From Paenibacillus tyrphae (GTDB lineage: Bacteria; Bacillota; Bacilli; Paenibacillales; NBRC-103111), in assembly GCF_000722545.1 (NCBI RefSeq), contig NZ_JNVM01000013.1:108184-172183 (forward strand): a DNA stretch of 64,000 bases, in the 5' to 3' direction. The notes beneath the pieces are model-generated. The model was given only the letters and a program-made list of their open reading frames with translations. It had not been told where the DNA came from and did not search any database. The position numbers were made by a program, and so were the translations under genes. Shown one piece after another: positions 18,151-26,926 of the stretch. The first letter of the stretch is position 1; the number at the start of each line of letters is the position of its first letter.

Positions 18151-19173
18151 TCATGCCAGGTTCAACTCGAGCCGGTAATTGACCGTTTCTCCCGGCTCCA
18201 AAAAGACGAGCGTGCCCCGCTTGCGTTCCATAGCCCGGCCCGCGACGCCGCAATTGGCGGGCTCGATCCCGAGCACATGCATGCCGGCGCCCGGCATTTT
18301 CCACTGCAGGAGGTTCGGCAGCGTATCCGCCGACCATCGCAAGACAGCCTCCACCTGCCGCCCTCCGTCCGGCAGCGGGAAATTCCGGTTCACGATGCGG
18401 ACTGCCGGATCGGTGACGCCGGCATGCAGGTAGACGCGCTCCTGATAATCGGGGTCGGGGACCTGCCACGTATCGTAGCCGTCCACAGGCGTCTGAGGCT
18501 CGCGCGCCCGCACGTTCGCCGCCGGGAAGCGGATCGCCGTATTTTCGTCCATCAGGGGGAAGCCGAAGTTGAAGTGATAAAGCATCATATGCGGACAGCG
18601 CCGGAAGCCCATATTCCGCACCTCGTCCTCGATCCGAATCGAATTTTGCCCGAGAAAGCTGCTAATCCGCCTCGTCAACCGCAAATAGCCGCCGAATAAG
18701 GACGCCTCCTCGACGATGCCGGTGATGCGCATTTCCATCTCCTCGCCGTCCCAATTGCTTGCCGCAGTCACCTGCCTGGCAGGCGTATGATGCGCCCGCC
18801 CGTGCAGCCCGAGCGGTTCGCCTTCATCCTCGCAAGCCGAACCGACCTGCATCATACCGCAGGTCATCAGCAGACCGCCCGATGCCGTCCTCAGCCAGCC
18901 GTCGCCCTGCGCTTCATAGTAACGGGGATGCACATCCCCGTTGCACGATTGCCAGCTGATCGGCACGCCGCAGTAATCGGCCATGGCGATATCCAATCCT
19001 TTGGTAGGCGTCACCCAGTAGCTCAGCCCCGCTCCCGTGCGGACATGCAGCTGCTCGACGCCAGCCTCCCGCCCCTCGGCTGCGACCCACCGCCGAATAC
19101 CGGCGATCTGCTCGATCCGTCCTACGCGCGCCTCCAATTCCCGTCGCGACCATTCCCTGCCGTACAGCTTCAT
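18151..19173 (-). CDS. DUF4432 family protein, aldose 1-epimerase-like fold
   Basis: The ATG at 19173 is chosen: it has an AGAGG site overlapping the upstream stop and starts MKLYGREWSRRELEARVGR, whereas the longer frame would overlap the isomerase gene. About 340 residues. It resembles the galactose-mutarotase-like superfamily (beta-sandwich; MLYHFNFGFPL with conserved His, NYRLEL near the end). DUF4432 proteins sit in sugar operons and probably interconvert anomers; the exact substrate is unknown. Together with the isomerase and kinase next door this supports a free aldose as the first pathway intermediate. Confidence 0.8.
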   Translation of the reverse strand: MKLYGREWSRRELEARVGRIEQIAGIRRWVAAEGREAGVEQLHVRTGAGLSYWVTPTKGLDIAMADYCGVPISWQSCNGDVHPRYYEAQGDGWLRTASGGLLMTCGMMQVGSACEDEGEPLGLHGRAHHTPARQVTAASNWDGEEMEMRITGIVEEASLFGGYLRLTRRISSFLGQNSIRIEDEVRNMGFRRCPHMMLYHFNFGFPLMDENTAIRFPAANVRAREPQTPVDGYDTWQVPDPDYQERVYLHAGVTDPAVRIVNRNFPLPDGGRQVEAVLRWSADTLPNLLQWKMPGAGMHVLGIEPANCGVAGRAMERKRGTLVFLEPGETVNYRLELNLA

Positions 19174-19183
19174 GGCGCAGCCT

Positions 19184-19732
19184 CTATTCGTCTTCCCGGA
19201 TGACCGGAATCCGCTCAATGCGGGGATCGGTGAAAATATCGAATTCGTCCCGGCTTGTGCTGGAGAACTCGGAAATAACCGCTCCCTCTGCGCCAGCCTG
19301 AAACCAGTGTTTGACGCCGGGCTGAATCGTATATTGTTCTCCGGGATGCAGCACGATTTCGTGGAAGACCGTGTAGTAAGGCTCGCCGTCTGCCGGAACT
19401 ATCGCTTGTATCGCCGGCGCCGGCTCGCCTTCTACATACAGGAACACGCTTCCTGCCCGGCAGCGGAACGTTTCCATCTTCCCGGGGTTGCCTCCCACAG
19501 GCGGGTGCAGGTGCTCGGGGCACGTTTGCCCAGGAAACATGACCAGTTCCTTGGCGCAGTAACGATCTGTGTTCACGTACGTGATAAGCTGCAAGCCTTG
19601 CACCTCAAGCTGCTCCAGACCGAAGCCCGCGACTTCGATCGCCTCGATTTCCTGCTGCGTCAGCACAATACCGCCGGCGTGCAAGAATGCCGCCGTTCGC
19701 CGCTGCGCCTCTCTGATCTCGCTTCTTTTCAT
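19184..19732 (-). CDS. D-lyxose/D-mannose ketol-isomerase family cupin
   Basis: 182 residues from an ATG at 19732 behind AGGAAGGG; the ATG overlaps the kinase stop as ATGA, so translation is probably coupled. The cupin metal site is visible as CPEHLHPPVGGNPGKME and later GVKHWFQAG, matching D-lyxose isomerases (YdaE-like, usually 165-230 residues). Family enzymes convert D-lyxose to D-xylulose or D-mannose to D-fructose using a divalent metal. In this operon it probably turns an aldose into the ketose that the PfkB kinase phosphorylates. The actual sugar is not determinable here. Confidence 0.85.
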   Translation of the reverse strand: MKRSEIREAQRRTAAFLHAGGIVLTQQEIEAIEVAGFGLEQLEVQGLQLITYVNTDRYCAKELVMFPGQTCPEHLHPPVGGNPGKMETFRCRAGSVFLYVEGEPAPAIQAIVPADGEPYYTVFHEIVLHPGEQYTIQPGVKHWFQAGAEGAVISEFSSTSRDEFDIFTDPRIERIPVIREDE

Positions 19733-20958
19733 CCGGCATCCCTTCCTGTCTTCCGTAATTGATGATGCGGTCCAACCCACACCTGCCGCTCGTTCAAAAC
19801 CCAATCGGCCAAATCCAGCTTCTGCTCCCGCTTGGCCCATCCCCGGTTCATCCGGCTCTGCACGTCGGCCCAAGGCGGGATGCCGCTGACGGCATCCGCC
19901 TGCTCCACGTTGCACGCGCCGACGCCGACGGCGGCATGAACCGCCTCTTCGAGCGGCATGCCCCGCAGCAGGCTGTATAGAAATCCGGCGATCGTACAAT
20001 CGCCGGCTCCCGTCGTCCCTTTAACCTCCACCTCGTAACAGGAGGTAAGCAGTTCGCAGCCGAGCCAGCCCGCCGACAAACCGCCAGCGGGGGCGCATGC
20101 GCCCATGGCGGATAGGCGGTCCGGGTCCGAAGTCGTGCGGACGTATAGGCCGTGCTCGCCCAGTTTCAGCGCGACGATAGCGGCACCCATGTCGAGCAAT
20201 TGCCCGGACAGCTCCGATAACAGGGACCCGTTCGCCAACGGCAGCAAGTCACCCGATGCCGCCTCCTGCGACAGTTGATGAAAGCGCTCGCGATTCAGCA
20301 TAAAGAGCACCTCTTCGAAGCTGGGCATGAATACATCCACATAAGGCAGCGCGCTTGCCAGAATCGCCCGCCAATCGGCCTGGCCTGCCGCCGATTCCGG
20401 GTCCGGCTTCGCCATGTCCAGCGACACGGTTAAGCCGAGAGCCTTCACCTGCTGGAACAGGCTCGTCAATTCGCGCCCCCCTTGTTCGTACATCCTGCGC
20501 ATCAACGGCGGATAGCCGAAATGGAACAGTTTCGAGCCCTCCAGCCGGTCTGTCTGCAAATCTGCGGCGGAGTACGTATCGTTCGCTCCTGTCGCATGCA
20601 GGAAGGCCCGATCCGTTTGCGGCGGACTGATAACGATGGAGTAGGAGCTGGTCTCGCCTTCGGCTACGATCATTCCCTCCGCCAAAACATCTTGCTGCTG
20701 CCGCAACAGCGACAAAATCGTTTCGCCGAAAGGATCCTTGCCCACTTTCCCCATCAGCTTGACCCGGCTGCCGAGCCGGTGAAGCGCAAGCCCCGTATTG
20801 GGAACCGCGCCTCCCGTCGAAAGCACGGCGGGGCCGATGCTCATCAGCTTGCCGGGGACGAGAATTCCCTCCATCCCGATCCGCTTCTCATCGATCGTCG
20901 GTATAATGTCCAGACAGATGTGCCCTGCAACCACCACTTCCGCAATATGACGGCTCAA
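19729..20958 (-). CDS. PfkB family carbohydrate kinase
   Basis: A TTG start at 20958 is chosen: it lies 6 bp after a GGAGGAG site, and the longer frame would run far into the oxidoreductase gene. That gives 409 residues, long for PfkB kinases (about 300-340), with an insertion around 200-290. N-terminal signature VVVAGHICLDIIP with GGAVPNTGLALHRLG; the catalytic motif is TTGAGDCTIAGFL near residue 319 (Asp general base). It should phosphorylate the ketose made by the downstream isomerase, giving the substrate of the operon's aldolase. Confidence 0.88.
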   Translation of the reverse strand: MSRHIAEVVVAGHICLDIIPTIDEKRIGMEGILVPGKLMSIGPAVLSTGGAVPNTGLALHRLGSRVKLMGKVGKDPFGETILSLLRQQQDVLAEGMIVAEGETSSYSIVISPPQTDRAFLHATGANDTYSAADLQTDRLEGSKLFHFGYPPLMRRMYEQGGRELTSLFQQVKALGLTVSLDMAKPDPESAAGQADWRAILASALPYVDVFMPSFEEVLFMLNRERFHQLSQEAASGDLLPLANGSLLSELSGQLLDMGAAIVALKLGEHGLYVRTTSDPDRLSAMGACAPAGGLSAGWLGCELLTSCYEVEVKGTTGAGDCTIAGFLYSLLRGMPLEEAVHAAVGVGACNVEQADAVSGIPPWADVQSRMNRGWAKREQKLDLADWVLNERQVWVGPHHQLRKTGRDAG

Positions 20959-20960
20959 AG

Positions 20961-22118
20961 CTAGCTCCTCCAGTCGATTGATATCGTGCGCCCCGTCCGA
21001 TTCGATTCCAATGCCGCCGTAAAAATCTGATGGCTGGACCCGGCCTCCTGCGGTGTCGCGCAGCGGAAAGGCTGTTGCATCCGGTCGCCATGCGCCAGCT
21101 CGTCGCAGAACGCGGCCCACATTTGCAGAATGGAGTCCGGGAAGCCGAATTCGAAAATGCCGCCGGTGACGGTGTCGTAGGCCGATTTATAAGGCGTATC
21201 GGCCACATGCCAAGCCTGAACTCCGCCCGGCGAATAAGGCAAGGAAGCGATCTGCTTCGGCTGCTTGGTGGTAAATTCGGCGGAAAACGCTGTTCCGGCT
21301 ATGCGGATAAACCATGTATTCGCATGTCCGGGCGCAATCCGTTTCATGGACAGCAGCATGGGGAACTGCTGGTCTTCCGTGTGCGCTTCACAGGCCAGAA
21401 TGGCATTGTCCCAGGTTTCGCAAGGGACTGTGCCGCCTTGTCCGTCCGGCCTTTCCTGCACGATTTGAGACAGAAGAGCTCGTACGGACCGGGGCCTCCA
21501 CCCGAAGCGCATCGGAAGATGCAGCACATGCATGCCGAGATCGCCCATACATCCATATTCGCCGTTCGTGGCGATTCGCCTCTTCCAGTTGATCGGTTTA
21601 GTCGGGTCAAGGTCGCTGGAATGCCAAAAGCCCGCCTCCACCTCAATGATTCGGCCGAATTTGCGCTCCTGCACCCATCGATAGATTTGCTGTGCGCCGG
21701 GGAAGAAGGGGAACTCGGACGAGCAGCGGACAATCACCTCCGGATGTCTGTCGATGGCATCCTGAATGAGCCTGTTGGCCGCCTGATCGATGCCGAACGG
21801 CTTTTCGCCGAGCAAATGCTTGCCCGCTTCGATTATATCGACATAAATTTGTGCGTGAAGCTGGTGAGGCACCGCACAATAGATCGCGTCGACGGCCGAG
21901 TCCGCAAGCAAGCTTTTATAATCGGTGTAGACCGCCTCCACGCTGGGCACATGATCCCTGAACCACTGTGAGGCGGCTTCATTGGCATCGCAGACGGCCG
22001 TGATTCTCGGCTCGAAGTCCACGCCGGTCAGATGGCACCAGCGAGCCGCCGCGCTGGCGAATTCTTTGCCCATTAAACCGCAGCCGATAACGCCGAAACG
22101 GATAATTGTTCTGGCCAT
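20961..22118 (-). CDS. Gfo/Idh/MocA family NAD(P)-binding protein
   Basis: 385 residues. Rossmann motif GVIGCGLMGKEF (9-20), family lysine motif GEKPFG (about 104-109), and a conserved GDLGMHVLH (192-200) that resembles the catalytic Asp/His pair of this family. It lies between aldolase (6 bp) and kinase (2 bp) in the operon. Members either oxidise sugars or sugar alcohols or, as in GH109 and the more recently described NAD-dependent sulfoquinovosidases, cleave glycosides by a transient oxidation. Either role would feed a free sugar into the isomerase-kinase-aldolase route. Confidence 0.85.
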   Translation of the reverse strand: MARTIIRFGVIGCGLMGKEFASAAARWCHLTGVDFEPRITAVCDANEAASQWFRDHVPSVEAVYTDYKSLLADSAVDAIYCAVPHQLHAQIYVDIIEAGKHLLGEKPFGIDQAANRLIQDAIDRHPEVIVRCSSEFPFFPGAQQIYRWVQERKFGRIIEVEAGFWHSSDLDPTKPINWKRRIATNGEYGCMGDLGMHVLHLPMRFGWRPRSVRALLSQIVQERPDGQGGTVPCETWDNAILACEAHTEDQQFPMLLSMKRIAPGHANTWFIRIAGTAFSAEFTTKQPKQIASLPYSPGGVQAWHVADTPYKSAYDTVTGGIFEFGFPDSILQMWAAFCDELAHGDRMQQPFRCATPQEAGSSHQIFTAALESNRTGRTISIDWRS

Positions 22119-22124
22119 GACCGA

Positions 22125-22988
22125 TCAGCGCTCCCTTACCGGCGAAATGTCGTCCGTATTGCTTAACCAAGCCAAAGCTTGCGCCTCATCGGCTCCGTCA
22201 TGGACGATGGACATCAGCGCTTTGGTCATCCCGGCGGGGTTGGCGTGCTGAATGACATTACGTCCGTACACAATGCCCGAGGCCCCCTGCCGCATCAACT
22301 GCACCGTACGGCTCACGATCTCCTCGTCGGCGGCTCTCCCTCCGCCGCGCACGAGGACGGGAATGCCGGAAGCCACCTCGATGACCCGGTGATACTGCTC
22401 GACATCGTCGCACGGATCGGCTTTAATGACATCCGCTCCCAATTCCACTGCCTGACGCACCAGCGGCATAATTTTGTTGATATCCCCATCCACCATATAG
22501 CCGCCCTTGACTTCGTTCGCAAGCATGACCAGCGGTTCGACCATGAGCGGCATACCGTATTTCTCGCATTCGGTGCGGAGCGCCGCTACATTTTTCACGC
22601 ATTGATAATGAAGCTCGGGCTGGTTCGGCAGCAGCAGCAGATTCACGCATACGGCCACGGCATCCAGGCGTACGGCCTGCTCGACGGATCTGTCAATCAA
22701 CTCGCTGAATAAGTAGCGCGGCAGCGCCTGACCATAAATGTTGGCGACATCGGTACGCAGCACGAGTCCGATACGCCGGCTCCCCGGGATCGATGGCAGA
22801 TGCGCCGCCTGTCCGACGCTTAGCTGGATGCAATTCGGACCGGCTTCCACGATCGTCGCGATCGCCTGCCGCATATTCTCGATACCGGACAAGAATGAGA
22901 TCTCATTGAAAAATCCGTGATCAATCGCCACATCGAAACATTTGCCCTGCTCGCTGAACATGCGCTGCAGTCTGGGTTTTATCGGCAT
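22125..22988 (-). CDS. Class I aldolase of the DeoC/LacD/FbaB superfamily
   Basis: 287 residues, first gene of the operon, with a GGAGGAG ribosome site. Visible features: DHGF near residues 23-26, candidate Schiff-base lysine in DVIKADP (Lys189), and a phosphate-binding loop of VRGGGR (213-218) and GIVYGRNV (238-245), as in FbaB/LsrF/LacD-type aldolases. It should split a ketose phosphate into two three-carbon (or two- plus three-carbon) pieces, one probably DHAP. Family knowledge includes the sulfofructose-phosphate aldolase YihT; the substrate here is open. Confidence 0.82.
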   Translation of the reverse strand: MPIKPRLQRMFSEQGKCFDVAIDHGFFNEISFLSGIENMRQAIATIVEAGPNCIQLSVGQAAHLPSIPGSRRIGLVLRTDVANIYGQALPRYLFSELIDRSVEQAVRLDAVAVCVNLLLLPNQPELHYQCVKNVAALRTECEKYGMPLMVEPLVMLANEVKGGYMVDGDINKIMPLVRQAVELGADVIKADPCDDVEQYHRVIEVASGIPVLVRGGGRAADEEIVSRTVQLMRQGASGIVYGRNVIQHANPAGMTKALMSIVHDGADEAQALAWLSNTDDISPVRER

Positions 22989-23012
22989 GGTTGTTCTCCT
23001 CCAAAATCAAAA

Positions 23013-23070
23013 TGTTAATATACAACATAAATATTCGTTTATAACATTATGATATGTTTATTTATAACAA
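23013..23070 (-). promoter_or_regulatory. Direct-repeat operator/promoter region of the sugar operon
   Basis: On the minus strand the AT-rich leader holds three similar blocks: GTTATAAATAAAC, GTTATAAACGAAT and GTTGTATATTAAC, with start-to-start distances of 23 and 19 bp. TATATT in the last block could serve as a -10. DeoR regulators bind repeated AT-rich sites, so this is the best candidate target for the 17342-18115 product. Confidence 0.45.
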
Positions 23071-23120
23071 ATGTCTACTAAAATTTTATCCCTTCCGTCA
23101 CCCCAACGGGAACAAAAAAA

Positions 23121-23157
23121 AGAGCTTCAACCCACCGCAGTGAAAAGTTGAAGCTCT
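23121..23157 (-). terminator. Rho-independent terminator of the ddl/aminotransferase operon
   Basis: Perfect 11-bp stem AGAGCTTCAAC/GTTGAAGCTCT followed on the minus strand by eight T. It insulates the ddl operon from the sugar operon downstream. Confidence 0.88.
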
Positions 23158-23188
23158 CTCTAGTTTCTTCTATATGCCGAAGCCTTCA

Positions 23189-24373
23189 TCAAACCGGCTG
23201 CATCACCTGCATAAACCTTCCCATCCGCTCCAGTGCCTTCTCCAAATCGACGAGCGAGGTTGCGTAGGAGCAGCGAATAAAGCCCTCTCCGCCCGATCCG
23301 AATACATGTCCCGGTACGACCGCCACCTTCGCTTCCTCCAGCAGCCGAAGAGCAAACTGCTCAGATGACATGCCGGTAGAAGCAATGGAAGGGAAGGCAT
23401 AGAAAGCCCCCTCAGGCTCGTGACAGGCCAGCCCGATTGCATTCAAGCCGGCTACAAACAGCTTGCGGCGTTCATTGTAGCTCGCCATCATCTCATCCTT
23501 GGCAGCTAAGCCATGACGCAATGATTCGAGCGCGGCAATCTGTGCAATGGTGGGAGCACACATGGCCGTGTACTGGTGGATTTTCAACATGCCGGCAATC
23601 AGCTCGCGCGGACCGCACGCGTAGCCTACCCGCCAGCCTGTCATCGCGAACGCTTTGGAAAAGCCGCTGACGACAATCGTACGCTCCTTCATGCCCGGCA
23701 AGGAGGCGATACTGACATGCTTTCTCCCATAAGTCAGCTCGGCATAAACTTCATCCGAAATGACGACCAGATTATGTTTGACAATAAGCTCTGCAATCGG
23801 CAGCCAATCCTGCTCCGTCATAACTGTTCCGGTCGGATTACATGGATAATTGATCATCAAAACCTTCGAATGAGGCGTAATTGCCGCTTCCAGCGCTTGC
23901 GGGGTCAGCTTGAACTGCTCCTCTGCCGTAGCCGCCACCTCCACAATTTTACCGCCATGCAGATGGATAATCGGTTCATAGGCAATATAGGTTGGCGCCG
24001 GAATCAGCACCTCGTCACCCGGATCGATCACAGCCCGCAGCGCCAGGTCGACGGCTTCACTGCTCCCCACCGTCACGATAATTTCCTGCTCGGGGTCATA
24101 GGAAAGCGCGAAGCTGCTGGAAAAATAAGCCGAAAGCTCCTCCCGCAGCTCCATCAAGCCGGCATTTGAAGTATATTTCGTCTGCCCTTCACGCAATGCC
24201 TGAACGCAAGCTTCACGTACCTTTTCCGGTGTAACGAAATCCGGCTCGCCAATTCCAAGGGCGATTGTATCTCCGCCTGCTGCATTCAGATCAAAAAAAG
24301 CACGAATGCCCGATGGCCGAATACCCCGTACACGCGAGGATAAAAATCGCCCTGTACCCTCTTCACTAAGCAT
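23189..24373 (-). CDS. Class I/II PLP-dependent aminotransferase (PatA-like)
   Basis: The ATG at 24373, overlapping the ddl stop by 8 bp, is chosen; it begins MLSEEGTGRFLSSRVRGIRPSG and gives 394 residues, the normal length. PLP lysine motif SGFSKAFAMTGWRVGYA, substrate motif NYPCNPTGTV, and the C-terminal arginine motif FIRCSYAT. It resembles PatA-type enzymes (N-acetyl-diaminopimelate or aromatic/alanine aminotransferases). Coupling with a D-Ala-D-Ala ligase suggests a role in amino acids for the cell wall, but the substrate is not certain. Confidence 0.85.
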   Translation of the reverse strand: MLSEEGTGRFLSSRVRGIRPSGIRAFFDLNAAGGDTIALGIGEPDFVTPEKVREACVQALREGQTKYTSNAGLMELREELSAYFSSSFALSYDPEQEIIVTVGSSEAVDLALRAVIDPGDEVLIPAPTYIAYEPIIHLHGGKIVEVAATAEEQFKLTPQALEAAITPHSKVLMINYPCNPTGTVMTEQDWLPIAELIVKHNLVVISDEVYAELTYGRKHVSIASLPGMKERTIVVSGFSKAFAMTGWRVGYACGPRELIAGMLKIHQYTAMCAPTIAQIAALESLRHGLAAKDEMMASYNERRKLFVAGLNAIGLACHEPEGAFYAFPSIASTGMSSEQFALRLLEEAKVAVVPGHVFGSGGEGFIRCSYATSLVDLEKALERMGRFMQVMQPV

Positions 24374-25307
24374 GCTGCACCATCCCCCATTCCTGTTTCC
24401 GTTCATGGAGCGAGCTGGCAATAATACGGTCCAGCAGCTGTGTAAAGGTGATCCCCGCAGCTGCCGCACTCTTCGGAAGCAGGCTGCCCGCGGTCATTCC
24501 CGGTAAGGTGTTCACTTCCAGCACGTAAGGCATATCCTGACACAAAATCATATCGACCCTTGCATAGACCTTGCATTGCAGCAGCCGGTAACTGGCCAGC
24601 GCCGCCTCGCGCACACGCTGCTCCATCACGGGAGGAAGCTGGATCACCTTCTCTTCAGCGCCGCCGGCCTCATATTTCGCTTTGTAGTCGAACCACTCCG
24701 AATGCGCGGAACGAATGCCGATAATCGGCAATACCTCGCCATCCACAATCGAGCAGGTAAGCTCCGTCCCTTTCATATAGGGCTCAATCAAGATCGCCTG
24801 ATCCAAGCTGCAAGCCTCCTGAACAGCCGGCAGCAGCTCCTTCTCATTCTGTACAAGCTGGATGCCGATGCTTGATCCCCCCGTATTCGGCTTCACAATA
24901 ACCGGGTAGCCCAGCCGCTCCACCGCCTGCGGATCATAATCGTCCGTCCCCTGCCAGCAAAGGCCTGCAGGCGTATGCACGCCCGCTGCCTTCAGTAGCA
25001 TCTTGGACAGCTGCTTATTCATGCATAAGCTACTTGCCAGGACACCGCTTCCCGTATATGGAACGCCCAGCGTCTCCAACGTTCCCTGCACCGTGCCGTC
25101 CTCGCCATATTGGCCATGCAGCGCCAGCAGCGCGAGATCGATGCCTGCCTGCTGGACCTGCGCGATTAAATCCGCTCGCTGCTCGATCACAATGGGAACC
25201 ACCTCATAGCGGCTGCGATCCAAATGATGGATCATCTGTTGACCTGTTAGTAAAGAAATCTCACGCTCAGAGGAAATACCGCCCATAATAACGCCAATTT
25301 TCATCAC
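24366..25307 (-). CDS. ddl: D-alanine--D-alanine ligase
   Basis: 313 residues. ATP-grasp signatures are present: HGQYGEDGTVQG, PVIVKPNTGGSSIGI, and the C-terminal VLEVNTLPGMT. The omega-loop reads EWFDYKAKYE; the Tyr in that loop is typical of enzymes making D-Ala-D-Ala rather than D-Ala-D-lactate (family knowledge). It makes the peptidoglycan dipeptide in the cytoplasm. It lies 30 bp after a MocR-type regulator and overlaps the aminotransferase gene. Confidence 0.93.
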   Translation of the reverse strand: MMKIGVIMGGISSEREISLLTGQQMIHHLDRSRYEVVPIVIEQRADLIAQVQQAGIDLALLALHGQYGEDGTVQGTLETLGVPYTGSGVLASSLCMNKQLSKMLLKAAGVHTPAGLCWQGTDDYDPQAVERLGYPVIVKPNTGGSSIGIQLVQNEKELLPAVQEACSLDQAILIEPYMKGTELTCSIVDGEVLPIIGIRSAHSEWFDYKAKYEAGGAEEKVIQLPPVMEQRVREAALASYRLLQCKVYARVDMILCQDMPYVLEVNTLPGMTAGSLLPKSAAAAGITFTQLLDRIIASSLHERKQEWGMVQHA

Positions 25308-25337
25308 GACACCTCATTTTAGCTCTTTTCTTCATCG

Positions 25338-26828
25338 TTATGCCTTAAGAAAGCTGCGCGCCTGTTTCCCGATGATTTGAATACCCCGCTCGATATTTTC
25401 ATCCGTTACTCGTGAAAAACCAAGCCGCAATGTATTCGTCCCTTCGCCTTCTTGAATAAAAAACTTGTCTCCCGGTGTAAAAATAACGCCCTGTTCCGTG
25501 CAAGCTTCCAGCAGCTGGCGTGTATTTACGCCTGTCGGAAAGGTGAGGAACAAATGCAAGCCCCCGTCGCCGGACAGCTGCGCCTCGGGAAGATGCGCTT
25601 CACAGCATGCCTTTGTCAGCTCATATTTGCGCTTATATTCTGTACGTGCTTTTTTGACATACTTATCGAAATTTCCGTTAAGCAAATATTGGTATAAAAT
25701 CGATTGATCGATTGTAGATGTATGAATGGTGCGTGCACGCTTAATGCTTTCCAGCGTGTCGATCAGCGCCCGGTCTCCGAGCACCCAGCCTACTCGCAAT
25801 CCGGGGAACAGCACCTTGGAGAAGCTGCCGATATAGATGACTCCGTTCCCTTGCCCTGCTGCCGCTATTAAGGGCGCAACATGCGCTCCCGAGTAGCGCA
25901 GCTCCTCATTGAATCCATCCTCGATCACCGGAATCTGATAGCGCATCATTAATTTCATAACGGCGCTGCGCTTTGCCGGCGACATGACGATGCCAGTTGG
26001 ATTGTGATAGGAAGGAGTCAAATACGCCAGATCGAAGCGGTTTGTCTGCTTCTGTAATACCGCCTCAAGCCGCTCCACATCCATACCGTCACGCTCCATC
26101 GGAATCCCGGTAATCTCAAATCCTTGCAGCTTCAAATTTTTGATCGCGGTATGATGGGTCGGATTTTCACAAATTGCCGCTCCGCGGCGTGCAGAAGGGC
26201 GCAATGCCGACAGCACAATATCAAAGCCTTCTGTAAACCCGCCTGTAATCAGCATATCCTTGCCGCTTATATCGACGCCTTTATTCTCCATATAACGCAT
26301 CAGGTAATCGATCAGCGGCTTGTAGCCCTTGGCATAGCCGTAGTTGAGCAGCACCTGCCCTTCGATGGCCATCCGGTCCATAAAGGCTCGCCTTACATCC
26401 CCCAGATCAAACAACTGCTCATCTGGAGCGATGCTTGTGAACGAGATGGCTTCTTTTTTGGCGCGAATGCCCTGCTTCATCATATCCAGCTCCACAGCCG
26501 ATACCGCATACTCGTTCATTCTTGCCTTCCAGTCGATCTGCCAGGCGGCGGAGCCGTCAGCTCCTCCGTGATCTGCAGCCAAATGGCCCACCATGGCGGC
26601 CACATAGCTGCCCTTGCCGGGAATCGCATACGTAAATCCGTCATCCTCCAAGCCTTCATAGGCTGCAATGACGGTATTGCGGCTTACCTGAAGCAGCCCG
26701 CTCATTTCTCGTGTGGAGGGCAGCTTCTGATCCGCCTGAAGCGCCCCTTTTATAATTAAACGTTTGACGTATTCTTTCACTTGTATCGCGACCGGACGGT
26801 CACCGACGAGCTTGAAATCCTGAAACAT
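25338..26828 (-). CDS. MocR-type (GntR-aminotransferase) regulator, DdlR-like
   Basis: 496 residues. Residues about 10-75 are a GntR winged helix (KLPSTREMSGLLQVSRNTVIAAYE); the rest is a fold type I aminotransferase domain with YHNPTG and PLP-lysine motif SFSKVLFPGLRVGWV. Such proteins are PLP-sensing regulators, not enzymes. A MocR protein called DdlR is known to control ddl in Brevibacillus; the position right upstream of ddl makes the same role likely here. The assignment as DdlR is inference. Confidence 0.88.
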   Translation of the reverse strand: MFQDFKLVGDRPVAIQVKEYVKRLIIKGALQADQKLPSTREMSGLLQVSRNTVIAAYEGLEDDGFTYAIPGKGSYVAAMVGHLAADHGGADGSAAWQIDWKARMNEYAVSAVELDMMKQGIRAKKEAISFTSIAPDEQLFDLGDVRRAFMDRMAIEGQVLLNYGYAKGYKPLIDYLMRYMENKGVDISGKDMLITGGFTEGFDIVLSALRPSARRGAAICENPTHHTAIKNLKLQGFEITGIPMERDGMDVERLEAVLQKQTNRFDLAYLTPSYHNPTGIVMSPAKRSAVMKLMMRYQIPVIEDGFNEELRYSGAHVAPLIAAAGQGNGVIYIGSFSKVLFPGLRVGWVLGDRALIDTLESIKRARTIHTSTIDQSILYQYLLNGNFDKYVKKARTEYKRKYELTKACCEAHLPEAQLSGDGGLHLFLTFPTGVNTRQLLEACTEQGVIFTPGDKFFIQEGEGTNTLRLGFSRVTDENIERGIQIIGKQARSFLKA

Positions 26829-26877
26829 CCTTCATCGCCCCCATCTACAATGATGGCATAGGAGACGAAAGAAAAAA

Positions 26878-26916
26878 AGAACCACCGCACTGGATTTTTC
26901 ATCCTTCGGTGGTTCT
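26878..26916 (-). terminator. Rho-independent terminator of the FtsX-type ABC operon
   Basis: Stem AGAACCACCG/CGGTGGTTCT with a run of T on the minus strand, 11 bp after the permease stop. Confidence 0.88.
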
Positions 26917-26926
26917 TCGTTCTCCA

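Noticed and set aside
20959..21120. Longer N-terminus for the PfkB kinase
   Set aside because: It overlaps the oxidoreductase gene, lacks similarity to kinases, and the TTG at 20958 has a strong GGAGGAG site.
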